Positions 1-7,504 of a stretch of 64,000 nucleotides of DNA are shown in pieces (the first letter of the stretch is position 1; each line of letters starts with the position of its first letter). This DNA is from SZAS-103 sp038234715 (GTDB lineage: Bacteria > Pseudomonadota > Gammaproteobacteria > Xanthomonadales > Xanthomonadaceae). The notes below the pieces were generated by a model. That model worked only from the letters and a program-made list of their open reading frames with translations, ran no database searches and was not told the origin of the DNA. The stretch is from the NCBI GenBank assembly GCA_038234715.1, contig JBBQTD010000008.1:1-64000 (forward strand), given 5' to 3'. The translations under genes were made by a program, and so were the position numbers.

Positions 1-1134
1 GACAGGCGTATTCACGGACGCTGTGATCGGACCGGGAACCTGGGTCGAGGTGGCCGAGCCGGTGTTGGTCACCGAGCCAGTGCCGGCATCGCCAGCGGTC
101 ACGATGTAGCTGCCGACCAGCACGCAGGTGCCGTTGACTGCGACCGGGCTGCAATTGTTCACGCCGGCGAAATGGTCGTCGCTGACGTGCACATTGGTCA
201 GCTGGACATTGCCGGTGTTGGTGGCAGTCACTGAATAATTGAGCTGGTCGCCCGGGGTGACGCTGCCCGACCCGTCGTTGTCCACGAAGCTGGTCAGTAC
301 CTTGCTGACGGTCATTGCCGGTGCCGGTGTCGGGAAGACCGGCGTGGTGACGCTCCCTGTCGTTGGCACAGACGTTTGCTTGGATACCGCACTTCCGGTG
401 TTGGTCACCGATCCCGTACCCGCGTCCGCGGCAGTCACGATATAACTTCCGGACAAGACGCAAGGGTTACCCACCAGGAGGGGATCGCAGAACATCGTGC
501 CCGGAAAATGGTCGTCGCTGACCGTGACCGAATTCAGCGTGCTGCCGCCGTTGTTGGTCGCAGTGACGGTGTAGTTGAGCTGGTCGCCGGGCGTCACGCT
601 GCCGGAAAGATCATTGTCGTTGGTGCTGCTCAACACCTTGGTTACCGACATTGATGGAGGAAGTGCGGTCGCCGTCGCGGTGAAAGTGGCTTGGCTGAAT
701 GTGTCGCAATTGATCTGGCAGTTCACATCGATCGTCACCGAACCCGCGCTAGGACCCAGCGTGACGGTGAAAGGGACCGAGGGATTGGAGATGCCGTTGT
801 ACTGGGCTCCTGCCGGGGAGGAGATGAATGCGCCACCAGTCGTATCGCTGGTGATGACGATGTTGTCGGTGGTGCCGACAAGATCGCAATTGCTGTCGTC
901 CCGCACCTGAAAGGTGTAGTTGAGCGTTGTTCCTGTTGGGCCGGTTTGCGCCGTTGGCGGGTTGGTCAGGACGCCGCAGAATCCGATCGTCGCCGATGCC
1001 TTCTGGCTCCACATTCCGCCGATTAGAAGCAACAGCGTGAGTAATGCATGCGCGAATATGGTGCGCGGCGCGCGTTGCTGCGTGCTGCGCCTGCGACAAC
1101 TGACCAACGGTATCCCGGTTAGGCGTGGACGCAT
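1..1134 (-). CDS. DUF11-repeat secreted surface protein (3' end cut by window edge)
   Basis: The minus frame stays open from an ATG at 1134 to the window edge, giving 378 visible codons, so the C-terminus is missing. A GGGGGAGA ribosome site lies about 8 bases upstream. The N-terminus has an Arg-rich stretch and a hydrophobic segment ending near KASA, which reads as a signal peptide. Next comes a first beta-rich domain with paired cysteines. Two copies of a 112-residue unit follow, each with SGSVTPGDQLNY, VSDDHF and GSYIVTA(A/G)DAGTGSVTN motifs, which are hallmarks of DUF11 (conserved repeat domain). Such proteins are usually large, exported and cell-surface associated. Function is unknown. 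The gene is divergent from the caspase-domain gene. Confidence 0.85.
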   Translation of the reverse strand, partial: MRPRLTGIPLVSCRRRSTQQRAPRTIFAHALLTLLLLIGGMWSQKASATIGFCGVLTNPPTAQTGPTGTTLNYTFQVRDDSNCDLVGTTDNIVITSDTTGGAFISSPAGAQYNGISNPSVPFTVTLGPSAGSVTIDVNCQINCDTFSQATFTATATALPPSMSVTKVLSSTNDNDLSGSVTPGDQLNYTVTATNNGGSTLNSVTVSDDHFPGTMFCDPLLVGNPCVLSGSYIVTAADAGTGSVTNTGSAVSKQTSVPTTGSVTTPVFPTPAPAMTVSKVLTSFVDNDGSGSVTPGDQLNYSVTATNTGNVQLTNVHVSDDHFAGVNNCSPVAVNGTCVLVGSYIVTAGDAGTGSVTNTGSATSTQVPGPITASVNTPV

Positions 1135-1174
1135 CGCTTTTCTCCCCCGATCCAGCTATATACTTCCCGCACCC

Positions 1175-1201
1175 AGTATAGCGGCTCGCGCGCCGCTGCA
1201 A
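1175..1201 (-). promoter_or_regulatory. candidate sigma70 promoter for the DUF11 gene
   Basis: On the minus strand TATACT (1175-1180) is preceded, after 15 bases, by TTGCAG (1196-1201). The -10 element is close to consensus. The spacer is shorter than the preferred 17 bases, so the -35 assignment is uncertain. Confidence 0.35.
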
Positions 1202-1244
1202 GGGTCGGCGCGAGTCGCGAAATACTCCTACGGAGCTTCGCATC

Positions 1245-3539
1245 ATGACATCGTCCATGACTTGTCCGGTCTTCCTTCGTTTTACCGTTCTTGCCGTCAC
1301 GATCGGGCTGATCGTCGGCTCGGGCGTTTCTGTTCCGGCAGCCTACGCGCAGACCGTGCGCAACCCCGAAGACCTGTTGGTGGTTGACTGCCTGCTACCG
1401 GGACAGATTCGCCGACTCGGCTCCCAGGCGACGTTCATGAGCGCACGCCGACCAATCCGGACGACCCAGGCCGACTGCCAGATCCGCGGCGGAGAATACG
1501 TCTCCTATGATCGCGCGAACTACCAGACGGCGCTCAAGGTGTGGATGGAATCCGCGATGATCGGCGATGTCGAGGCAATGAACTATGTAGGCGAGATCTA
1601 CCTGAAAGGCCTCGGTACCGATCCGGATTACGCCTTGGCCCAGGTCTGGTTCAAGAAAGCCGCCGACAAGGGCAACAATCGCGCGAAGATCAATCTCGGA
1701 TATATGTACGAAGAAGGTCTTGGTGTCGACAAGGACATGACCAAGGCACTGAACCTGTATCGCGAGGCATCCGGTATTACCAACGACGACCTGATCTTTG
1801 AATCGACAGTCGAAGTGCAAATGCAGGCCAAGGACACGCAGATCAGCGAACTCAAGCAGACCGTCGCGACCGAGCACGCGACCGAGGAACAGCTACGCGA
1901 GCAGGTCAAGCAGTTGCAGGCGCAACTCGACCAGCGCAAGCAGGCTCTAGAATCCTCGCAGCACGAGTTGAATGATACCCGGGCAAAACTGGAGAAAGTC
2001 CGGGCGTCGGTGAGCGCCAGCGACCTGAGCAAGGTCGAGCAGATGCGTTCTCAGGTGCAGACCAGCGCCGATGCGCTTGCAGATGCGCAGAGCAGCGAAA
2101 ATGCCGCTGCGAATGCCGCGGAGGTTGCCAAACTCAAGGCCCAGTTGGCGAGCCAGCGAGCGCAATTCCACGCTCAAATCCAGGGCTTGCAGGCGCACGC
2201 GCCGGCGAAGGGCAAACAGGACCTGGAACTCATGCGGCTGCTTGAGAACCAGTTGGTCGACAAGCAAACCGAAGTGCGCCAGCAGAACCGCGCAATCGCT
2301 TCTCTGCAACAACGCATCGGCAGTGGTACGTCCGCGTCCGGGCAGGTACTGGCCGGTGCGCTGCCTTCACTGCAGATGATCAATCCGACGGTTTTTGCTA
2401 CGCGCGGCAAGGCGAATACCGCGGTGGTCCATGGAGCTCCTGGTCCGCATGAACTGATCGGGCGCGTGACGCAGCCACAGGCGATCGCGCTAGTGACCGT
2501 GAACAACCAGCCGGTCGTGGTCGGTGCCAACGGAGCGTTCAAGGCGCAGGTCAACGTGCCGGCAGGTGGTGCGAGCGTGCAGATCGCAGCAGTCGGCAAG
2601 GGTGGCGGCCACCTCGCGATGGATTTCAACCTGATCGCCCAGGCCAATGTTGGCGGGCAGGCCAGCGGCGGCGGCGCAGGCGGCGTTGGCGACGTGCCAG
2701 CAAGCGTGCGGCTTGGCAACAACTACGCGGTGGTGATCGGCAACAACAGCTACCAGGATCCGGGCTACCCGACGCTGCAAAGCGCAGTGAGTGATGCCAC
2801 CGCGGTATCGCAGGTGCTCAAGGCGCGTTACGGATATCAGACTTCGCTGTTGCTCAACGCCTCGCGACTTGAGACCTTGACTGCTCTCAACGCGATGCGC
2901 GAAAAACTCGGTCCGGACGACAACCTGCTTATCTACTACGCAGGCCACGGCGAGCTGCAGGGACGGCAGGGGTACTGGATCCCCGTCGATGCCAAGGACA
3001 ACACCGCGTCAACCTGGATTTCCAATGCGGCAATCAGCGATATCCTGACCACGATGAAATCGCGCCACGTGCTTGTGGTCGCCGACTCGTGCTACTCCGG
3101 AACGATGACCCGATCGGCGGTTCCGGCTTCCGACAACATCGCGATGTCCGCTGAGAAGTGGACCGCATGGGTGGACAAGATGACCAGCGGCCGTTCACGC
3201 ACGGCCCTGACCTCCGGCGGCGTGCAGCCGGTTCCAGATACCGGCAGCGGCAAGCACTCCTATTTCACGCGGGCCTTCCTCAACGTGCTGCAGGACAACA
3301 ACCGCCTGCTTGAGGCGCAACGTCTGTATCGCGAAGTATCGAGTTCCCTGGCTCTCGCATCGATCGATTCGCCAATTGCGCAAGCACCAGGCTATTCGCC
3401 GATCCAGTTCGCTGGCCACGAGAGTGGCGACTTCTTCTTCGTGCCCAGGGGCGCGCGAACCGCGCTCGCGAATCCGCGTCATGTGCAACCACAGCGGCAA
3501 CTCGTGGCGGCGGGTGGATCGAGCCTGACGAGCCTGTAG
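1245..3539 (+). CDS. secreted Sel1 / coiled-coil / caspase-domain protein
   Basis: A 764-residue protein with an ACGGAG ribosome site just upstream of ATG 1245. Residues 1-36 look like a signal peptide ending AYAQ. Residues about 92-177 carry Sel1-type helical repeats. Residues about 186-360 are a long Gln/Glu/Lys-rich coiled coil. Residues about 403-455 form a small beta domain. Residues about 490-740 are a peptidase C14 (caspase/metacaspase) domain with catalytic His568 in YYAGHG and Cys616 in DSCYSG. Both catalytic residues are intact, so it is probably an active cysteine protease outside the cytoplasm. The target is unknown. The Sel1 and coiled-coil parts suggest a protein-interaction scaffold. 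It is transcribed divergently from the DUF11 gene. Confidence 0.85.
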   Translation: MTSSMTCPVFLRFTVLAVTIGLIVGSGVSVPAAYAQTVRNPEDLLVVDCLLPGQIRRLGSQATFMSARRPIRTTQADCQIRGGEYVSYDRANYQTALKVWMESAMIGDVEAMNYVGEIYLKGLGTDPDYALAQVWFKKAADKGNNRAKINLGYMYEEGLGVDKDMTKALNLYREASGITNDDLIFESTVEVQMQAKDTQISELKQTVATEHATEEQLREQVKQLQAQLDQRKQALESSQHELNDTRAKLEKVRASVSASDLSKVEQMRSQVQTSADALADAQSSENAAANAAEVAKLKAQLASQRAQFHAQIQGLQAHAPAKGKQDLELMRLLENQLVDKQTEVRQQNRAIASLQQRIGSGTSASGQVLAGALPSLQMINPTVFATRGKANTAVVHGAPGPHELIGRVTQPQAIALVTVNNQPVVVGANGAFKAQVNVPAGGASVQIAAVGKGGGHLAMDFNLIAQANVGGQASGGGAGGVGDVPASVRLGNNYAVVIGNNSYQDPGYPTLQSAVSDATAVSQVLKARYGYQTSLLLNASRLETLTALNAMREKLGPDDNLLIYYAGHGELQGRQGYWIPVDAKDNTASTWISNAAISDILTTMKSRHVLVVADSCYSGTMTRSAVPASDNIAMSAEKWTAWVDKMTSGRSRTALTSGGVQPVPDTGSGKHSYFTRAFLNVLQDNNRLLEAQRLYREVSSSLALASIDSPIAQAPGYSPIQFAGHESGDFFFVPRGARTALANPRHVQPQRQLVAAGGSSLTSL

Positions 3540-3552
3540 CGATACCGAAATC

Positions 3553-3571
3553 GGACGCGTCCGTCGCGTCC
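3553..3571 (+). terminator. hairpin just after the caspase gene
   Basis: A perfect 7-bp stem, GGACGCG / CGCGTCC, with a 5-base loop starts 13 bases after the stop codon. No T-tract follows, so it may be an RNA-stabilising stem rather than an intrinsic terminator. Confidence 0.35.
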
Positions 3572-3831
3572 ATTGCGGAGTCGTCTGACGGCAGCGACCA
3601 TTTCGGATGGAACGCTCTTCACGCTGCCGGCGGCGTGAAACGCAGCACGCGGAGCCCGTGACTTCGCGAGGAGCACAGCCCAGATCTGCTTCGCCGACAT
3701 CGTCAACCGCAAGGCGATGCACCTGAAGTCTTCCGGCGAGGACAGGTGGCGGATGATGGCGGCGTAGCGGGATTGAAATCCTTCTGCGCGCGCGGGTTAC
3801 CATTCAGGAATCCCAGAACCCGGACGACGCA

Positions 3832-4443
3832 ATGGACCTGAACCCCATGGAATCGGTGGAGACCGCGCACGAGCAGGCCGCGGCGACGAATGATCGCAGG
3901 ATTGCGGTATTGAACACGTGGGTCGCGTTGACAGTGGCCATCCTCGCCACCTTCATGGCGGTATGCAAGATCAAGGACGACAATATCTGCCAGGCGATGC
4001 AGCAGGCGCAGGCGGACAAGATCGACCACTGGGGTTATTACCAGGCCCGCAACCTGCGCCAGGAAGTCGCCGAAGCGACGCTGGCCCAACTGACGCTGGA
4101 TGCGGCGGATCGTCCCGCCGATAAACAGGCGGCATATGCCGCAGTGGCCGCCAGGTACGCGGCGCTGGCGAAAGAACAGAAGGAGAAAAAGCAGGCGGTG
4201 ATGGCGCAGGCGCAGGACGACCAGAAAACCTATGACTCCCTCAATATCCACGACGACCAGTTCGATTTGTCCGACGCGTTGCTTGCCATTTCCATTTCGC
4301 TGCTCGCGCTGACCGCGCTGACCCACAAGCGCTGGTTGTACGTGCTCGCCCTGCTGCCGACGGCTGGCGGTGTGCTGATGGGGATCGCTGGATTGCTGGG
4401 CTGGGCCCTCCATCCGGACGCCCTCACCAAGTTGTTGAGTTGA
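3832..4443 (+). CDS. DUF4337 family membrane protein
   Basis: A 203-residue protein. It has one transmembrane helix near residues 26-46, a long charged helical middle section (about 50-140) rich in Ala, Gln and Lys, and two further hydrophobic helices near the C-terminus (about 145-197). This layout, an N-terminal helix, a soluble helical bundle and a C-terminal hairpin, is that of DUF4337, whose role is unknown. The preceding 290 bases after the caspase gene hold no convincing gene. The following broken DUF1579 gene is 34 bases downstream on the same strand, so the two may once have been co-transcribed. Confidence 0.8.
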   Translation: MDLNPMESVETAHEQAAATNDRRIAVLNTWVALTVAILATFMAVCKIKDDNICQAMQQAQADKIDHWGYYQARNLRQEVAEATLAQLTLDAADRPADKQAAYAAVAARYAALAKEQKEKKQAVMAQAQDDQKTYDSLNIHDDQFDLSDALLAISISLLALTALTHKRWLYVLALLPTAGGVLMGIAGLLGWALHPDALTKLLS

Positions 4444-4477
4444 GGTCTGACCGAATCGAGCACATCAGGAGTACCCG

Positions 4478-5031
4478 ATGCAGGAGGTTCCGCGAAAGGC
4501 AATCTTGCTGGGTGCCCTCGCAGCACCGGTGGCGTCGGTGTGCGCGCAAACCGCGCCTCCCGCAATTCCCGAGGAAACCTATGCTCCGCTGAAACTCGAC
4601 GCCGACGTCTGGGATGCCGATGTCACCCATCACGAGGCCGACAAGGTGTCCGGGTATGGCAGGGATGCAGGCGAACACGCTGTTGAGCAACGGGCACTGG
4701 ATCGTCAACGCATTCACGATCCCGGCGACCGACAAGTTTCCCGTCTACGAAGGTCATGGCGTCTGGGGGTACGATCCCGTGGCGAAGACCTATGTCGACA
4801 CGTGGGTCGAGACCAACGACCTCGCGGTGCGCACCGACTAAGGTTACTGGGATGCGTCGTTGCAGACGATGAGTTGGTCGTCCAAGCAACCCGATGGGGC
4901 GGGGCACTTCATCGACTACCGCATGACCGAGAGTTCAAGGCAGACACCCGCATCCTGACGTTCTATCAGTTGGGATTGCTGAAGCCGAATGCGCACATCC
5001 TCATTCGCAATGTTTTTTCGCGACGCAAATG
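4478..5031 (+). pseudogene. broken DUF1579 family gene
   Basis: Translation starts at ATG 4478 with a signal-like N-terminus, but the homology then moves between frames. APLKLDADVWDADVT lies in the first frame. The core with NGHWIVN, YEGHGVWGYDP and KTYVDTWVET lies in the +1 frame. That frame has an in-frame TAA at 4839, then resumes as GYWDAS and DGAGHFIDYRMTE. The tail FKADTRILTFYQLGL returns to the first frame. A single TAC-to-TAA change would explain the stop (RTD-stop-GYW for RTDYGYW). Two compensating frameshifts plus a nonsense codon indicate a pseudogene, unless the sequence has errors. Intact family members are small proteins of unknown function. Confidence 0.7.
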
Positions 5032-5301
5032 ACCTTGCGCCCAACGCTGGAAGGAGCTGCGTTCAGTTGACCGCCATCACCAGATCCTCCCCCGCACTTG
5101 CGTGGCGTGACTTCCATCCCGGCGGCGCCCGGACGCGGTGCGCGCGACACCTACAGGCTGTGGCACCTTGCGAACCCTTGCATCCTCCCGGTGCGCGCGT
5201 TGGGCAGAAGGATCTGGCTGTAGACTGCACGGGTTCGCGGACCGCCGCAGCCGTTGTGTGATCTTGCTCGCGAGCGCCGCGCCGTGCCGGGGGAATCCGC
5301 C

Positions 5302-6810
5302 ATGCAGTGCAAGCTCGACAGCATCCTCGCAACAATTGGGCACACGCCGGTCATCCGACTGAACAAGCTGGCACCCCCACGCGTCAACTTGTTCGTCAAG
5401 GTCGAGGCGTTCAATCCCATGGGGTCGGTCAAGGACCGGCTTGCGCTTGGCATCATCGAGGACGCCGAACGTCGCGGCGCGCTGTCGCCGGGGCAGACGG
5501 TGATCGAGGCGACCAGTGGCAATACCGGCATCGGCCTCGCGATGGTTTGCGCGGTGAAGGGATACCCGCTGGTGGTTACTATGGCGGAGAATTTCAGCGT
5601 CGAGCGCCGCAAGATGATGCGTTTCCTCGGCGCGAAAGTCGTGCTCACTCCGGCCGCGCAGAAAGGCACCGGCATGCTAGCGAAGGCTGTGGAACTCGCG
5701 AAGGCGCACGGCTGGTTCCTGTGCCGGCAGTTCGACAACGAATCCAATGCCGACATGCATTCGAGGACGACGGCGCAGGAAATCCTCGGCGCTTTCGAAG
5801 GCGAGCGGCTCGACTGCTGGGTCACCGGCTATGGCACCGGTGGCACCCTCAAGGGCGTCGCACGTGTGCTCAAGGCGCAGCGGCCGGAAACGAAGGTCAT
5901 CGTCTGCGAGCCAGACAATTCGCCGGTGCTCGGCAGCGGCATCGCCCAGTCGCGGCATCCGGATGGCACACCGGTCGACAGCCACCCGAGTTTTCGTCCA
6001 CACCTGATGCAGGGCTGGTCGCCGGATTTCATTCCGAAGTTGACCGAGGATGCCGTCGCGATGGAGTTGATCGATCGCATCATCCCGATCAACGGAGCCG
6101 ATGCGGTGCGACTTGCGCGCGCGCTGGCGCAGCAGGAAGGTATCTTTGTGGGAATTTCCGCCGGCGCGACATTGGCCGGCGCATTGCAGGCGTGCGAGTC
6201 GGCTCCTGAGGGAACAACCGTCTTGTGCATGCTGCCGGACACCGGCGAACGCTACCTCAGCACGCCTTTGTTCGATGGTGTCAGCGCCGACATGTCGATG
6301 GAGGAGCTGGAAATCTCACGCTCGACAGCGGGCGCACGCTTCGACGCGCCGCCGCCGGCACCCCCCGCATCAGTTGCCCCGAAACCAGAGGACACCATTG
6401 CCGAACCAGCCGTCAGCGCGGAGGTCGAAGACTTCGTAGAGCGCGTCATCGCTGACCCGGAACAGCCGCTCGTGTTGTTCGCGCTCGAGTGGTGCGAGTT
6501 CTGCTGGTCGCTGCGCAAGTTGTTCGCGAAGTGCGCGATACCGTATCGCTCTGTCGACCTGGACTCCACTGCGTACCAGCGCGACGACCGCGGTGGGCAG
6601 ATCCGCGCAGTGCTGCGCTCTCGCACCGGCAGCAGGACCATTCCGCAGGTATTTTTCGGCGGGGAATTCATCGGTGGTTGCACCGACACCCTGGAAATGT
6701 TCAAGGATGGCCGGCTGCAACGCCTGATGAGCCAACATGGGATCCCGTTCGACGAAGGCGTTCGCTTCGATCCCTTCAGTCTTCTACCGACCTGGTTGCA
6801 TCCACGCTAA
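5302..6810 (+). CDS. cysteine synthase fused to a C-terminal glutaredoxin domain
   Basis: A 502-residue protein starting at ATG 5302, preceded by GGGGGGAA. The reading frame is open further upstream without a ribosome site. Residues 1-330 are a fold-type II PLP enzyme of the CysK/CysM family, with Lys44 in GSVKDR as Schiff-base lysine, TSGNTG at 71-76 for the substrate carboxylate, and GYGTGGT for the PLP phosphate. A Pro/Ala-rich linker follows (about 345-372). Residues about 385-480 form a glutaredoxin-like domain with C398-E-F-C401, IPQVF and GG(C)TDTLEMF. The family reaction makes L-cysteine from O-acetylserine (or O-phosphoserine) and sulfide or thiosulfate. The fused redox domain could reduce a thiol or persulfide product, but that is inference. 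It appears to be a single-gene unit. Confidence 0.9.
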   Translation: MQCKLDSILATIGHTPVIRLNKLAPPRVNLFVKVEAFNPMGSVKDRLALGIIEDAERRGALSPGQTVIEATSGNTGIGLAMVCAVKGYPLVVTMAENFSVERRKMMRFLGAKVVLTPAAQKGTGMLAKAVELAKAHGWFLCRQFDNESNADMHSRTTAQEILGAFEGERLDCWVTGYGTGGTLKGVARVLKAQRPETKVIVCEPDNSPVLGSGIAQSRHPDGTPVDSHPSFRPHLMQGWSPDFIPKLTEDAVAMELIDRIIPINGADAVRLARALAQQEGIFVGISAGATLAGALQACESAPEGTTVLCMLPDTGERYLSTPLFDGVSADMSMEELEISRSTAGARFDAPPPAPPASVAPKPEDTIAEPAVSAEVEDFVERVIADPEQPLVLFALEWCEFCWSLRKLFAKCAIPYRSVDLDSTAYQRDDRGGQIRAVLRSRTGSRTIPQVFFGGEFIGGCTDTLEMFKDGRLQRLMSQHGIPFDEGVRFDPFSLLPTWLHPR

Positions 6811-6818
6811 CACCGGCA

Positions 6819-7088
6819 TCAACCGCGCCGGACGACTCCGTGCATGTCCGCTTTGCGACGCTCGCGACGCTCGCGGACCCAAACCTGCCCATGGGCGAAA
6901 TACAGAGACACCATCGGCGTGAGGTACAGCGTCTGCACTTGCGACGTGAGCAGGCCGCCGACGACGGCCAAGCCCAGCGGGCGACGGTATTCAGCACCTG
7001 TGCCGAGGCCAAACGCAATCGGCAAACGTTCCGAACAATGCGGCAAAGCCGGTCATCAGGATCGGGCGCAAAGCACCGCATGTGGCGC
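6819..7088 (-). pseudogene. C-terminal fossil of an RND efflux permease
   Basis: On the minus strand one frame reads PLGLAVVGGLLTSQ, LTPMVSLYF and FGLGTGAEYR, the last transmembrane part of AcrB/MdtB-type RND pumps. Just upstream the expected LRPILMTGFAALFGT is in another frame. One extra T at about 7034 accounts for the shift. Nothing further upstream matches an RND pump, so about 90 percent of the gene is missing. The truncation ends close to the start of the 21-bp repeat array at 7106. It resembles the C-terminus of the intact pump at 36.3-39.4 kb but is not identical to it. Confidence 0.75.
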
Positions 7089-7105
7089 AAGCATGTCCTT
7101 TGGGC

Positions 7106-7293
7106 GCGAAGTCACCGGCCTCCGGGACGCAAGCACGTGTGTTTTTTGCGAGGACGCCGGTCTCCACGACGAAGCGGATGACATCGCTGCGAAGACACCG
7201 ACCTCCATCGCGAGTGCTCAGGTCTTTGCCGCGAAGACCCTTATCCTTGCGGCGAAGACACCTGTCTGCGCCGCAATGCCACCTTCATGCTTC
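7106..7293. repeat. degenerate 21-bp tandem array, about 9 units
   Basis: Units begin GCGAAGAC or close variants at 7106, 7127, 7148, 7169, 7189, 7210, 7231, 7252 and 7273. All are 21 bases apart except one of 20. The best units (7189, 7231, 7252) share GCGAAGAC followed by a T/C-rich half, so a unit approximates two inverted arms, GCGAAGAC and GTCTTCGC. Translated forward, the array gives seven-residue repeats of the AAKTPxx type. I see no ribosome site or clear gene around it. It lies between the RND fossil and the broken M1 gene. Confidence 0.65.
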
Positions 7294-7504
7294 CAGGAAG
7301 CACCGCGCGGATGGGCAAATCAACCAACGATCGCGACCGGCATCCCCATGGCGCTCACGCGCGATGGAATTGCGAAAATATCCACGGGCTGACAGCCGCA
7401 TTTTACCCGGTCGCCTGGCTTCCGCCCTCGTTTCGTCGCCGTGATGCAGGCGCCAGGCACGCAAACGTACTGGCACCGATTGCGATGATGCCGGGCCCAT
7501 GCAT

